64,000 nt of DNA from Butyrivibrio sp. AE2015 (GTDB lineage: Bacteria; Bacillota; Clostridia; Lachnospirales; Lachnospiraceae), in contig NZ_ATVR01000005.1 in the NCBI RefSeq assembly GCF_000420825.1, forward strand, positions 1 through 64,000. Reading direction: 5' to 3'. A program made the position numbers and the translations under genes. The notes under the pieces are model-generated. The model was not told the DNA's origin and did not search any database. It worked only from the letters and a program-made list of their open reading frames with translations. Below, one piece after another: positions 35,471-45,669 of the stretch (within the stretch, counting starts at the first letter, position 1; each line of letters starts with the position of its first letter).

Positions 35471-35512
35471 AATCTTCCCAAACCTATTAAAAGGCCTGGG
35501 AAGATTTTATTG
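35471..35512. terminator. Terminator between nfnB and the MORN gene region
   Basis: AATCTTCCCA pairs with TGGGAAGATT (35471-35480 and 35497-35506), flanked by T/A runs. It follows the nfnB stop (35530, minus strand) and lies upstream of the MORN gene cluster. Confidence 0.7.
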
Positions 35513-35529
35513 TTAAAAATAATATTTAT

Positions 35530-36918
35530 TTACTGCTTTGATGAAAGATATTCATCGATACCCTTTGCTGCTGCTTTACCAGCACCCATGGCAAGAATAA
35601 CTGTTGCAGCACCTGTAACTGCATCACCACCTGCAAAAACACCTGGTTTTGATGTCTGTCCATTTTCTTCCTGTGCAACAATACACTTTCTGCGATTTAT
35701 CTCAAGTCCTTCAGTAGTTGATGAGATCAAAGGATTAGGTGATGTTCCAAGAGACATGATGACAGCATCACAGTCAATGTCAAACTCTGAACCAGGAACT
35801 TCAACAGGGCTTCTTCTTCCTGACTCATCAGGTTCACCAAGTTCCATTCTGATACATGTAATACCTGTTACCCAGCCATTTTCATCAGCGTGGATCTCAA
35901 CAGGATTTGTAAGAAGATCAAAAATGATCCCTTCTTCTTTTGCATGTCCAACTTCCTCTTTTCTTGCAGGAAGCTCTTCTTCGCCACGACGATATACAAC
36001 ATGTACCTCAGCACCAAGACGAAGTGCTGTTCTGGCAGCATCCATAGCTACGTTACCACCACCAACAACTACACATTTCTTAGGTCTCATTATAGGTGTT
36101 CTTGAATTCTCATCAAAGGCCTTCATAAGATTGCTTCTTGTGAGGAACTCATTGGCAGAGAACACACCCATAGCCTGCTCTCCGGGAATATTCATAAATC
36201 TTGGAAGACCTGCGCCTGAACCAATAAACACAGCTTCAAAGCCTTCCTTTTCCATAAGTTCATCTATAGTTACTGACTTACCAATAACAACGTCTGTTTC
36301 AAGCTTTACACCTAAAGACTTAACATTTTCAATTTCCTTTTTTACAACAGCTGTCTTTGGAAGACGGAACTCAGGAATACCGTATACCAATACACCACCA
36401 GCCTCATGAAGAGCTTCAAAAATAGTTACATCATAACCCATCTTTGCAAGATCTCCGGCACATGTAAGACCTGAAGGACCTGAACCAATAACTGCGACCT
36501 TCTTACCTTTCTTTTCCTTTGCGCCCTCTGGCTTGATTCCAAGTTCTCTTGCTGTATCAGCTACATATCTCTCAAGCTTACCGATTGAAACTGCATCGCC
36601 TTTGATACCTCTGATACATTTTCCTTCACACTGGCTCTCCTGTGGGCAAACACGTCCGCAGACAGCTGGAAGCGCACTAGACTTACTGATAGTCTGATAA
36701 GCGCCTTCTACATCGCCTGTTTTAACCTGTGAGATAAATGCAGGAATATCAATTGAAACAGGGCATCCCTGAACACACTGAGGATTCTTGCAGTTTAAAC
36801 ATCTAAGTGCTTCTTTTTCAGCTTCTTCTTTATTATATCCAAGGCATACTTCCTCAAAATTGGTAGCACGCACTTTTGCATCCTGCTCTCTGACAGGAAC
36901 TCTTACAAATCCGTCCAT
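35530..36918 (-). CDS. nfnB: NfnB subunit, NADH-dependent ferredoxin:NADP+ oxidoreductase (GltD-like)
   Basis: The 462-residue protein resembles the glutamate synthase small subunit but lies directly after an NfnA-like gene with no large subunit gltB. This identifies it as the NfnB half of the electron-bifurcating transhydrogenase that couples NADPH to NADH and reduced ferredoxin. The N-terminal two [4Fe-4S] cluster region has CLNCKNPQCVQGCP and CGRVCPQESQCEGKC; FAD motif VIGSGPSGLTCAGDLA and NADP motif VVVGGGNVAMDAARTALRLG follow. The C-terminal FAGGDAVTGAATVI is typical. It forms a two-gene operon with nfnA. Confidence 0.9.
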   Translation of the reverse strand: MDGFVRVPVREQDAKVRATNFEEVCLGYNKEEAEKEALRCLNCKNPQCVQGCPVSIDIPAFISQVKTGDVEGAYQTISKSSALPAVCGRVCPQESQCEGKCIRGIKGDAVSIGKLERYVADTARELGIKPEGAKEKKGKKVAVIGSGPSGLTCAGDLAKMGYDVTIFEALHEAGGVLVYGIPEFRLPKTAVVKKEIENVKSLGVKLETDVVIGKSVTIDELMEKEGFEAVFIGSGAGLPRFMNIPGEQAMGVFSANEFLTRSNLMKAFDENSRTPIMRPKKCVVVGGGNVAMDAARTALRLGAEVHVVYRRGEEELPARKEEVGHAKEEGIIFDLLTNPVEIHADENGWVTGITCIRMELGEPDESGRRSPVEVPGSEFDIDCDAVIMSLGTSPNPLISSTTEGLEINRRKCIVAQEENGQTSKPGVFAGGDAVTGAATVILAMGAGKAAAKGIDEYLSSKQ

Positions 36919-36991
36919 AGTTGATCTCCTTATTTTTTATTTAAAGGTGTTAATGATATACGGATTGCTCCACTTCGTTCTCGCAATCCTA

Positions 36992-37867
36992 TCATTCACA
37001 GTTTCCGCATCCACCGTGATGAGTATCACCTTCCTGTGCTTTTAAGAACAATCTGCCTTCTTCTGTCTTATACAGTTTCATACGGTTCATAGCCTGATCG
37101 AAATCCACCTTATGTCCGTCAAATTCTGGCCCGTCAACGCAGGCGAACTGAACCTTTCCATCTACTGTAAGACGGCATGCACCACACATTCCGGTTCCAT
37201 CAACCATAATAGGGTTCATACTTACGACTGTTGGAATTCCAAGTTCCTGAGTTAATTTGCATACAAATTTCATCATGATCATTGGTCCGATAGCTACGCA
37301 GTGATCATATTTATTGCCTTCATCCCAAAGATCCTGCAAAGCCTTTGTAACCATTCCACTTCTTCCATAAGAGCCATCATCGGTTGTGATATGAAGGTTA
37401 CATACCTCTTTAAATCTGTCCTCAAGGATTACAAGGTCCTTGGTTTTTGCACCAATTATAACGTCGCAATCAACACCATGTTCTTTAAGATATTTAGCCT
37501 GAGGATAAACAGGTGCTGTACCGACACCACCTGCTATAAATAAAATTTTCTTTTTCTTAAGTTCATCTACGCTCATCTCACAAAGGTCAGAAGGTTTGCC
37601 AAGTGGTCCAACTACATCTGCAAGTTCATCGCCGGCCTTTAACTTTGAGAGCTTGTATGTTTCAGCTCCGATTGCCTGAGCAACGATCTCAACTGTACCT
37701 TTTTCCCTGTTGTAATCACATATAGTAAGAGGAATTCTCTCACCTTCCTCGTCAACACGAATAATCAGGAACTGGCCGGGTAAACACGCGCTTGCTACAC
37801 GTGGAGCTTCAACAATCATTTGATAAATGTTTGTAGTAAGCTCATTTGCCTCTAAAATTTTGAACAT
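36992..37867 (-). CDS. nfnA: NfnA subunit, ferredoxin-NADP+ reductase alpha subunit
   Basis: The 291-residue protein belongs to the sulfide/dihydroorotate dehydrogenase-like FAD/NAD-binding group. It has a ferredoxin-reductase FAD domain (RVDEEGERIPLTICDYN), an NAD-binding segment FIAGGVGTAPVYPQAKYL and the [2Fe-2S] cysteines in DGTGMCGACRLTVDGK and QFACVDGPEF. AGGAGGAAG precedes the ATG, with a promoter at 37907-37935. It is immediately upstream of nfnB. Together they would balance NADH, NADPH and ferredoxin pools in a fermenter. Confidence 0.9.
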   Translation of the reverse strand: MFKILEANELTTNIYQMIVEAPRVASACLPGQFLIIRVDEEGERIPLTICDYNREKGTVEIVAQAIGAETYKLSKLKAGDELADVVGPLGKPSDLCEMSVDELKKKKILFIAGGVGTAPVYPQAKYLKEHGVDCDVIIGAKTKDLVILEDRFKEVCNLHITTDDGSYGRSGMVTKALQDLWDEGNKYDHCVAIGPMIMMKFVCKLTQELGIPTVVSMNPIMVDGTGMCGACRLTVDGKVQFACVDGPEFDGHKVDFDQAMNRMKLYKTEEGRLFLKAQEGDTHHGGCGNCE

Positions 37868-37906
37868 AGTCTTCCTCCTACATTAATAAAAATTTACATT
37901 GCATCA

Positions 37907-37935
37907 ATGATAAAATAAATTGCTTAAAATTTCAA
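37907..37935 (-). promoter_or_regulatory. nfnAB promoter
   Basis: On the minus strand TTGAAA (37930-37935), a 17-bp spacer and TATCAT (37907-37912) lie about 40 bp upstream of the nfnA start. The match is good in an otherwise A/T-rich gap. Confidence 0.6.
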
Positions 37936-37968
37936 TTAGTAATTTAAATTGGTAAAGTGTTAAAATAT

Positions 37969-39411
37969 CTATCTATTAGAAATTGTGATAAGTGTATACT
38001 TACCACTCGAATCATATCCAAGTCTGTTAACTGTACCATCATGTGTGTTTACCGCATACATAAGTCCTGTTGGTTTAACTGTTCCGTCATTGGAAACATG
38101 ATTTTCCATAACAACATAATATTCACCAGCACCCTGAATTTCAATAATAGAATTGTAAATATATTCGTTATGTCCATCCTGGCCTCTCACCTTACCACTT
38201 GTATCCAAAAGGATATCCAGCCTTACAAGTGTATTAACAATACTGTTAACAGCCTGTTCAGTAGAAACAAGCCTCGTATAGATAAGGTGATACTGTCTTT
38301 CAACTATCTCACTGCAGTCACCATCCTGATTAAATGCAATAAACTTGAAGACAGAAGTTCCTACAGGCATAGTTATTGGTGAAATATACTGCTTTGATTC
38401 AACAGTCGGGTCACTGCCATCGGTTGTGTAGAAAATAGTACTGCCAGCTTCAGCCACAGCAACTATCATTGTATTCTGATTATATTCACCACTTGGTTCC
38501 ATTATCTCCGGAGCAGCTGGTGCTCCATGTTCTACTACATAGCTTTGCTCGGTCATCTCACTATAAAGACCGTATTCATTTACACATACAGCCTTTATGT
38601 CATACTCACCGCTTTCATCAAGTACAATTGCATTCTCATATGCAATACTGCTGTTATCTGGATTGTCTCCATTTACAGTATAGAAAATGCTACAGTTCTC
38701 ATCTGCCGTAACTTCTACATTTACAGTACCTTCATAGGCACCTGAAACAGGAACCATTTTGGGTGATGAAGGAATATATTTTTCCCTAAGAGTCCTTGTT
38801 ATATCTGTATCTTTCTCAGTCAAAAGAACTGTCACTTCCTGATAAGCTCCCTCCTGCTTGTATATTGAGATTATTCCCTCATAGGCAGAAAGGACTTTTT
38901 CATCAGAAAAAGATGAGCTCCCTGTTATCTGTTTAAGTGCATCAACAGCTTCCGCATTCTTGCCGACCTCAAGATAATAATCAGAAAGTCTGAAAATAAT
39001 ATCTGAATCATTCGGAAATTCTTGATTTCCTTGGGCCAGATAATCTATGGCCTGGTCCATTTCCCCTGAATTTTTTGATTCACCGGCAAGCCTTAGATAA
39101 TATTTGGGCGACCTGCTGTTATAGCCTGCAAAAGTAACAAAAAGACAGACCACAAGAATTACAGCCAAAGCGCAAACAAGAAAAGTAAGCTTTTTCTTTC
39201 TGCAAGCAGCAAAGAAAGACATTATCTTCTTTTTGCGCTCAAGCCATTTCTTTTCATCTTTGGTCAGCTCATTCGCAAGACCAGTGAGACTTTCCTTTAT
39301 TTTGTTTTCTACTTCCGGCTCAAAATCAGGGACAAAGTTAATCTCTGTACCGCAATCATCACAGTACATATGTCCCTCTGGAATTTCTTTGCCGCAATTA
39401 GGACAAATCAT
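37969..39411 (-). CDS. Zinc-ribbon, TPR and chitobiase-repeat membrane protein
   Basis: The 480-residue protein combines an N-terminal zinc ribbon (CPNCG and CDDCG within 3-20), a basic linker, one membrane segment (about 75-95), TPR-like helices (about 103-200) and two chitobiase/hexosaminidase C-terminal-type beta repeats (IFYTVNGDNPDNSS and IFYTTDGSDPTVES). A C-terminal domain from about 385 is unrecognised. The zinc ribbon is predicted inside the cell and the repeats outside. It follows folD on the same strand. This architecture is common in Lachnospiraceae as an uncharacterised envelope protein. Confidence 0.8.
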   Translation of the reverse strand: MICPNCGKEIPEGHMYCDDCGTEINFVPDFEPEVENKIKESLTGLANELTKDEKKWLERKKKIMSFFAACRKKKLTFLVCALAVILVVCLFVTFAGYNSRSPKYYLRLAGESKNSGEMDQAIDYLAQGNQEFPNDSDIIFRLSDYYLEVGKNAEAVDALKQITGSSSFSDEKVLSAYEGIISIYKQEGAYQEVTVLLTEKDTDITRTLREKYIPSSPKMVPVSGAYEGTVNVEVTADENCSIFYTVNGDNPDNSSIAYENAIVLDESGEYDIKAVCVNEYGLYSEMTEQSYVVEHGAPAAPEIMEPSGEYNQNTMIVAVAEAGSTIFYTTDGSDPTVESKQYISPITMPVGTSVFKFIAFNQDGDCSEIVERQYHLIYTRLVSTEQAVNSIVNTLVRLDILLDTSGKVRGQDGHNEYIYNSIIEIQGAGEYYVVMENHVSNDGTVKPTGLMYAVNTHDGTVNRLGYDSSGKYTLITISNR

Positions 39412-39426
39412 AGGCTCTCTTTCTCG

Positions 39427-40290
39427 TTATGATTCCATATGCATCAAAGCAGCTTCATAACAGTTATTCATAAGCATTGCTATAGTCATTGGTCCTACAC
39501 CACCAGGTACAGGAGTGATAGCAGAGGCAATTTCTGATACTTCGTCAAATTTTACGTCTCCGCAAAGCTTGCCATCTTCACCTCGATTAATACCAACATC
39601 TATTACAACTGCGCCTTCCTTTACATGATCCTTGGTGATCATACCGGCTTTTCCGACAGCTGCAATAAGAATATCTGCTCTTTTACAGACTTCTTCAAGG
39701 TTTTTGGTCCTTGAATGAGCAATTGTTACAGTAGCATTTTCTCTTAGCATTAAAAGAGACATTGGTTTGCCGACGATATTTGATCTTCCGACAATAACGC
39801 ATTCTTTTCCAGCTATATTAATCTTGCCATCACAACCTCTTTTTAAAAGCTGTATTACACCAGCAGGAGTACAGGATACAAATCCCTTCTCTCCAATGCA
39901 GAGCGCACCAACATTCATAGGATGAAAACCGTCAACATCTTTGGAAGGTGAAATCGCATTGATGACAGTTTTCTCGTCGATATGCTTCGGAAGAGGCATC
40001 TGAACAAGTATACCGTCTACATCCTTTCTTCCGTTAAGCACATCAATAAGTTTTAATAATTCTTCCTGTGTTGTCTCTGCAGGAAGTTCATAAGATAAAG
40101 ATCTAAAGCCAATGTATTCACATGCTTTTTTCTTATTTCTTACATATACCTGTGATGCAGGGTCCTCTCCTACCAATATTACAGCAAGCGTTACCTCTAT
40201 TCCTTTTTCTTTTAAAAGAGCTGTCTTTTCTCTTAATTCATCTTTGATCTGGCTAGAAATAAGCTTACCATCAATGATCTGTGCTGCCAT
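39427..40290 (-). CDS. folD: Bifunctional methylene-THF dehydrogenase/methenyl-THF cyclohydrolase
   Basis: FolD interconverts 5,10-methylene-, methenyl- and 10-formyl-THF using NADP. The 287-residue length is normal. Conserved segments are YVRNKKKACE with the catalytic lysine, VDGILVQMPLP, IVGRSNIVGKPMSLLM and the closing TPVPGGVGPMTIAML. It follows fhs by 28 bp, a natural pairing in one-carbon metabolism. Confidence 0.97.
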   Translation of the reverse strand: MAAQIIDGKLISSQIKDELREKTALLKEKGIEVTLAVILVGEDPASQVYVRNKKKACEYIGFRSLSYELPAETTQEELLKLIDVLNGRKDVDGILVQMPLPKHIDEKTVINAISPSKDVDGFHPMNVGALCIGEKGFVSCTPAGVIQLLKRGCDGKINIAGKECVIVGRSNIVGKPMSLLMLRENATVTIAHSRTKNLEEVCKRADILIAAVGKAGMITKDHVKEGAVVIDVGINRGEDGKLCGDVKFDEVSEIASAITPVPGGVGPMTIAMLMNNCYEAALMHMES

Positions 40291-40318
40291 ATAAATTCCT
40301 TTCGTACTGGTATCTACT

Positions 40319-41995
40319 TTAGAACAATCCTGTTATTTTGCCATCAGCATCAACATCGATATCGAAAGCTGCCGGATGCTTAGGAAGTCCAGGCATAGTA
40401 ACAATTGATCCCGTAAGCGCTACAACAAAGCCTGCGCCGGCAGAAACATATGCTTCTCTGACAGTGATCTTATAATTTGTTGGTCTTCCTAAAAGTGATG
40501 GATCATCTGACAATGAATACTGTGTCTTAGCCATGCAGACAGGAAGATTCTTAAAGCCCATATCCTCTATCTTAGCAAGCTGCCTGGATGCAGCAGGAGT
40601 AAAGTTTACGCCGTCTGCTCCATAAATCTTGGTTGCGACTGTCTCAATCTTTTCCTTAAGTGAAAGATCATCCGCATATATTGGAGCATAGTTTGACGGC
40701 TTAGTATTTATAGTATCAAGAACTTCTTTTGCAAGAGCCTCTCCACCTTCACCACCTTTTGCCCAAACTTCAGAAAGAGCAAATTTGCAGCCTCTCTCCT
40801 CGCAGAACTTCTTAACAAACTCAGTCTCAGCATCAGTATCTGTGATAAATGAGTTAAGTGTTACAACAACAGGCACTCCATACTGCTGTATATTCTCTAT
40901 GTGTTTCTCAAGGTTTACTATTCCCTTTTTAAGAGCTTCAAGATTTTCAGCGCCAAGTTCAGCCTTGGGAACTCCGCCATTATATTTAAGGGCCCTTATA
41001 GTAGCTACAAGAACAACTGCATCTGGCTTTAGGCCTGCAATACGACACTTGATATCGAGAAACTTCTCAGCACCAAGATCTGCGCCAAATCCGGCTTCTG
41101 TAACTGTAATATCAGAAATTCCAAGAGCTGTCTGTGTAGCTCTTACAGAATTACAGCCATGTGCAATATTGGCGAATGGGCCACCGTGAACAATTACAGG
41201 TGTATGCTCAAGTGTTTGAACAAGGTTAGGCTTAATAGCATCCTTTAAAAGAGCTGCCATAGAGCCAACTGCCTTCAGGTCGCCTGCAGTAACTGGTTCT
41301 CCATTAAAGTTATATGCAACTATTATCTTGGATAATCTCTTTTTAAGATCATCCATATCACTTGCAAGGCACAAAATTGCCATGATCTCAGAAGCAACTG
41401 TTATAACGAAATGATCCTCTCTCGGTACTCCGTCAGCCTTAGCGCCAAGACCTACAACAATATTTCTGAGAGCTCTGTCATTCATATCTTCAGCTCTTTT
41501 CCATATTATCTGTCTTGTATCGATTCCAAGTTCATTGCCCTGCTGAATGTGATTATCCAAAAGAGCTGCCAGAAGGTTATTGGCAGATGTGATAGCATGG
41601 AAATCACCGGTAAAGTGCAGATTTAAATCCTCCATTGGAACAACCTGCGCATATCCGCCACCGGCTGCGCCGCCCTTAATTCCGAAACATGGTCCAAGTG
41701 AAGGTTCTCTAAGTGCTATTACTGTTTTGTATCCTAATCTGCTTAAGGCATCGCCAAGTCCAACGCTTGTGGTTGTCTTGCCTTCTCCTGCAGGAGTAGG
41801 ATTAATAGCAGTTACAAGAATAAGTTTTCCCTTTTTGTTTGCCTTAGCTCTCTTTAAGTAATCCTCAGACAACTTAGCCTTATACTTGCCATAGTACTCG
41901 AGGTCATCCTCTGAAATGCCTAATTTCTCAGCCACTTCCCTAATGTGAAGCATTTTTGCTTCCTGAGCGATTTCGATATCACTTTTTACAGCCAT
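40319..41995 (-). CDS. fhs: Formate-tetrahydrofolate ligase
   Basis: Fhs makes 10-formyl-THF from formate, THF and ATP. The 558-residue length is typical. The ATP-binding loop [14 protein letters not shown] is at 67-80; [19 protein letters not shown] and [17 protein letters not shown] are signature segments. A longer frame starts at 42022, but AGGAGGA lies about 10 nt before the ATG at 41995 and this choice avoids overlapping ftsK. It is followed by folD. Without CO dehydrogenase/acetyl-CoA synthase genes here, it is read as supplying formyl groups for biosynthesis. Confidence 0.97.
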   Translation of the reverse strand: MAVKSDIEIAQEAKMLHIREVAEKLGISEDDLEYYGKYKAKLSEDYLKRAKANKKGKLILVTAINPTPAGEGKTTTSVGLGDALSRLGYKTVIALREPSLGPCFGIKGGAAGGGYAQVVPMEDLNLHFTGDFHAITSANNLLAALLDNHIQQGNELGIDTRQIIWKRAEDMNDRALRNIVVGLGAKADGVPREDHFVITVASEIMAILCLASDMDDLKKRLSKIIVAYNFNGEPVTAGDLKAVGSMAALLKDAIKPNLVQTLEHTPVIVHGGPFANIAHGCNSVRATQTALGISDITVTEAGFGADLGAEKFLDIKCRIAGLKPDAVVLVATIRALKYNGGVPKAELGAENLEALKKGIVNLEKHIENIQQYGVPVVVTLNSFITDTDAETEFVKKFCEERGCKFALSEVWAKGGEGGEALAKEVLDTINTKPSNYAPIYADDLSLKEKIETVATKIYGADGVNFTPAASRQLAKIEDMGFKNLPVCMAKTQYSLSDDPSLLGRPTNYKITVREAYVSAGAGFVVALTGSIVTMPGLPKHPAAFDIDVDADGKITGLF

Positions 41996-42018
41996 TAATA
42001 ACTCTCCTCCTAGCTCTT

Positions 42019-44886
42019 TCAAAGTATTTCTTCAAACTGTTCCTTTGTCATAAGTACTTTCCTGGGCTTGGTTCCTTCTTCGTCACCAACAACACCTGCT
42101 TCACAGAGCTGATCCATGATCCTTGCTGCCCTGTTAAAGCCAATCTTGAATACTCTTTGGAGCATTCCAATTGATGCCTTTTCTTTTTCTATAATGATCT
42201 CGCCTGCCGCAGCGAAGTACTCATCCCTATCGGAGAAAGGATCACCGGATGAACCATTTGATGATCCGCCCTGACTCTGGATGCTGCTTATCTGCATCTC
42301 GATCTCTTCTCCATATCCAGTTTCAATTCCTTGATTTCGAAGGAAATCAGTAACAGCCTGTACCTCTTTATCAGATACAAATGCTCCCTGCACTCTGGCA
42401 GGTTTCGTATACCCCTGAGGGTAGAACAACATATCACCCTTACCAAGAAGCTTTTCAGCGCCATTGATATCAAGAATGGTTCTGGAATCAACACCACTTG
42501 AAACAGCAAAAGCAACTCGGCTAGGCATATTAGCCTTAATAAGGCCGGTGATAACGTCAACAGAAGGTCTCTGTGTTGCAATAATAAGATGGATACCTGC
42601 AGCTCTTGCCAGCTGAGTAAGTCTGCATATAGCGTCCTCTACCTCATTGGCAGATACCATCATAAGGTCTGCAAGCTCATCAACAATAACTACGATCTGA
42701 GGCATTACTGACATACTTCCATCAGTGCAGCCCTCTGCAATCTTATTATATCCTTTAAGATCTCTGACTCCGGAATCCGCAAACTTTTTATATCTGTTTG
42801 TCATCTCCGCAACGGCCCAGTTCAGAGCTGCTGCAGCCTTTTTAGGATCAGTGACAACAGGTATCATAAGATGTGGAATACCGTTATATACGCTAAGTTC
42901 GACGATCTTAGGATCGATCATGATCATCTGAACTTCTTCAGGCTTAGCCTTGTATATAAGGCTCATGATAATGGTATTGATACATACTGACTTACCTGAA
43001 CCTGTGGCACCCGCAATAAGAAGGTGAGGCATCTTTGCAATATCTGTAACAACAGTTTTACCTGCAATATCCTTACCAACGGCAAATGCAAGCTTTGATG
43101 AAAATTCCTTGTATTCCTTGGACTCAATAAGGTCTCTGAAGGCAACAGCCTGATTCTCCTTATTGGGAACCTCAATACCTACCGCCGCTTTACCCGGAAT
43201 AGGCGCTTCAATACGAATATCCTTGGCAGCAAGGTTCATCTTGATATCATCAGCCAGTCCGACGATCTTATTGACACGAACTCCCGCTTCAGGCTGAAGT
43301 TCAAACCTTGTAACAGCAGGTCCCTGACTTATATCTGTGACAGTTACATTAACACCAAAGGTCTTAAGTGTCTCCTGCAATTTAAGTGCTGTTTCTTTAA
43401 GCTGTCTTGCAGAATCCGCATTCTTGTTCTTTGTTCCCTTTTCCAAAAGAGATACCGGTGGAAATACATATTTCTTTGGAATGGCTTTTTTATGAGCCTC
43501 AATCTCTTTTTCCATTCCGGGGCTTGTAGTAACAGGTCCTGACGCGTTAATTACAGAATGTGAAGATGAAGGCGCTGTTGAGTCTATTCTGGTAGAAGCA
43601 TTTTTGCTCATGGAAATATGATCCTGCGCATGAATAGAATACTCTCCGTTCATACCATTGCCGATATCCTCTGCATGAATAGGAACATCGGGTAAAATAT
43701 CCTCTTCTTCTACCGGCTCAGAAGTCGCTGCCACAAGCCTGCCGTGCGCTACTGGCATTTCAGGCTCATACTCAGGCTCTTCTATTGCAGGGGGCACCTG
43801 CCTGATCGCATGCTCAGTAGCTGGTTCTGAATGAATCTCTCTGATATCTGATTCCTCATATGTATCAGGATTTTCATCATCAAATCCCATTCCATGAATA
43901 ACAGGATCAGTTATAAGAACCCTCTGACCATCTGGCTCAACCTCTGTTCTAACTTCATTATGGTTCAGAACGATCTCATGAATGTCATCATGGAAATCCT
44001 CTTCATCAGGAATAAATATATTCTTTGCAGGAGGTTCATTCTCATCATGAACATGGATCTCAGAACGATTTTCTTCCTCGTCCTCTTCATCCTTAAGGTC
44101 AGTTTCAAGCATAACCCCTCGGACATTCTTTTCCATTCTTAGAATCTTTTCATCCTCTTTCTGCTCGATGGCAAGACGTCTTTCCTCTTCTATTTCAGCG
44201 CGTCTTTGTTCCATCTTTTCTCTGCGGCGTTCAGCATAATCCCTGTAATTGGCAGCATCTTCCCTGGTGCGCTCAATAATCTTTCTTCCACCCTTTTTAA
44301 GGCCTCCGACAAAAGACTGCTCGGTAAATACCACTATGCTCGCTATTCCTATAACCAGCAAAAGCAGCGCTGTTCCTGCAAATGAAAGATATTTGTAGAT
44401 TATATATGCTAAAGACCCAGCGAAGAATCCACCGCCGTTTCTTGCGGCGCTGGACTGACTATAAATAAAAGCAATATCGTATTTAGTTAATGACTGAGGT
44501 CTTCCGGTGATCAGATCCGCAATTATTCCAATCACAAAGAATATAACTATTCCGGATACAATTTTCCTGACTGAGGCACTTGATCCAAAATTAGCTATAC
44601 CAATAGCAACTGCTCCAAGCATAACCAAAGGAGCAACATAGGCCGTAATTCCAAAAAGTCCAAAAAGAATGGAACTTACAGCGTTGCCAAAATCTCCACA
44701 TATTCCAAAATTACATAAAAAAAGGAAAATAGTCAGAGCTATCACAAGAATCACAACAAGCTCACTTTTAAGAGAGTAATCGAATTCCTCTTCCTGCCTT
44801 TTGGGCGCACGAGTGCTTCTGGCTTTCGATGAACTTCTTGTAGTTGTTTTTCTAGACTGTTTTCTCCCCTTACCAGACTGTGTCAT
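42019..44886 (-). CDS. ftsK: FtsK/SpoIIIE DNA translocase
   Basis: The 955-residue protein moves chromosomal DNA through the septum at division or sporulation. Its N-terminus is basic with four to five membrane spans (about 36-180), followed by an acidic linker (about 260-480), an alpha/beta motor with Walker [11 protein letters not shown] (near 622-632), Walker [14 protein letters not shown], and the gamma winged-helix domain at the end that reads KOPS/SRS-like sites. It is divergent from the orphan gene at 45007 and precedes fhs. Confidence 0.95.
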   Translation of the reverse strand: MTQSGKGRKQSRKTTTRSSSKARSTRAPKRQEEEFDYSLKSELVVILVIALTIFLFLCNFGICGDFGNAVSSILFGLFGITAYVAPLVMLGAVAIGIANFGSSASVRKIVSGIVIFFVIGIIADLITGRPQSLTKYDIAFIYSQSSAARNGGGFFAGSLAYIIYKYLSFAGTALLLLVIGIASIVVFTEQSFVGGLKKGGRKIIERTREDAANYRDYAERRREKMEQRRAEIEEERRLAIEQKEDEKILRMEKNVRGVMLETDLKDEEDEEENRSEIHVHDENEPPAKNIFIPDEEDFHDDIHEIVLNHNEVRTEVEPDGQRVLITDPVIHGMGFDDENPDTYEESDIREIHSEPATEHAIRQVPPAIEEPEYEPEMPVAHGRLVAATSEPVEEEDILPDVPIHAEDIGNGMNGEYSIHAQDHISMSKNASTRIDSTAPSSSHSVINASGPVTTSPGMEKEIEAHKKAIPKKYVFPPVSLLEKGTKNKNADSARQLKETALKLQETLKTFGVNVTVTDISQGPAVTRFELQPEAGVRVNKIVGLADDIKMNLAAKDIRIEAPIPGKAAVGIEVPNKENQAVAFRDLIESKEYKEFSSKLAFAVGKDIAGKTVVTDIAKMPHLLIAGATGSGKSVCINTIIMSLIYKAKPEEVQMIMIDPKIVELSVYNGIPHLMIPVVTDPKKAAAALNWAVAEMTNRYKKFADSGVRDLKGYNKIAEGCTDGSMSVMPQIVVIVDELADLMMVSANEVEDAICRLTQLARAAGIHLIIATQRPSVDVITGLIKANMPSRVAFAVSSGVDSRTILDINGAEKLLGKGDMLFYPQGYTKPARVQGAFVSDKEVQAVTDFLRNQGIETGYGEEIEMQISSIQSQGGSSNGSSGDPFSDRDEYFAAAGEIIIEKEKASIGMLQRVFKIGFNRAARIMDQLCEAGVVGDEEGTKPRKVLMTKEQFEEIL

Positions 44887-44942
44887 ATGATCCCCTTATT
44901 CCATACAAAACTCTTAATAGTATATCATTTTTAGCAGGTTTA

Positions 44943-44951
44943 TGCTATACT
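44943..44951 (+). promoter_or_regulatory. Extended -10 promoter of the orphan gene at 45007
   Basis: TGCTATACT contains a TG extension and -10 TATACT (44946-44951) about 55 bp before the start. The matching -35 region is weak, as often seen with extended -10 promoters. Confidence 0.5.
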
Positions 44952-45006
44952 AACAACTGATTTAATATGCATTTGAAACGCATTCAATAATGAATAGGAG
45001 AAAAAA

Positions 45007-45579
45007 ATGGAATTTAAACAGGAAGTTGAAACTGGCACATTTAAAATTGTCAGCAACACTGATACATCTTTAAAGATCAAGGAAGTTGCAACAAAGTGCA
45101 GATTAGTTAAAACAGATAACGGGGTTAAGGTTGAACTTGCGTATACAGGTCCTAACGCCAGCAAATATATGCAGTATGTTGAAAAGCACAAAGAAGATCT
45201 CACAAAATATCTCATGAATCCTGATGAAGCTGATCTTTACGAATGGATGGAGACATCTCACCAGACTCCTGAGACACTCAAAAAACATGAGAAAGAAAAT
45301 CTTATTCTATATGTAAGTTTCGACCCAGATACACATAAAATGTCTACAGGAATTGCAGACGAAAACATCACAATGAAGCTTGGCTCAACTCTTATGAATG
45401 TCAACATAGATGAACTTACAAGAGATGAATTTAAACTTGCCATTTATAATATGCTTCTTCTTGCAGATGAAATTTCTGTAATGATGGGAAATGCAGGGCT
45501 TCGCAAAATGGCAAACATCCAGATCGTAAAGACTTATCTCACAGAGATATATGACAAGTATCACGAGAATATCGATTAA
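45007..45579 (+). CDS. Hypothetical cytosolic protein, unrecognised family
   Basis: The 190-residue protein has no signal, membrane segment or motif that I recognise. The N-terminal half is beta-rich (EVETGTFKIVSNTDTSLKIK) and the C-terminal half helical. An AGGAGA site precedes the ATG, an extended -10 lies upstream and a strong terminator follows, so it is a complete single-gene transcript between ftsK and glmS. Base composition matches its neighbours, arguing against recent transfer. No function can be proposed. Confidence 0.8.
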   Translation: MEFKQEVETGTFKIVSNTDTSLKIKEVATKCRLVKTDNGVKVELAYTGPNASKYMQYVEKHKEDLTKYLMNPDEADLYEWMETSHQTPETLKKHEKENLILYVSFDPDTHKMSTGIADENITMKLGSTLMNVNIDELTRDEFKLAIYNMLLLADEISVMMGNAGLRKMANIQIVKTYLTEIYDKYHENID

Positions 45580-45622
45580 TAAAAAGCTTATTGCTAATAA
45601 TTAAATTATTCTTATAAAAAGA

Positions 45623-45663
45623 GGCTGTGAAAAATATATTACTCATTTTTCACAGCCTTTTAT
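45623..45663. terminator. Bidirectional terminator between the orphan gene and glmS
   Basis: A 13-bp perfect stem (45623-45635 with 45645-45657) is followed by TTTTATTT on the plus strand and by TCTTTTTAT on the minus strand. It sits between convergent genes ending at 45579 and 45670. Confidence 0.9.
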
Positions 45664-45669
45664 TTATTC

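Noticed and set aside
35510-36409. A 299-codon open frame on the plus strand
   Set aside because: It runs antisense to nfnB, has no ribosome binding site or recognisable motif, and is explained by codon bias of the real gene on the other strand.
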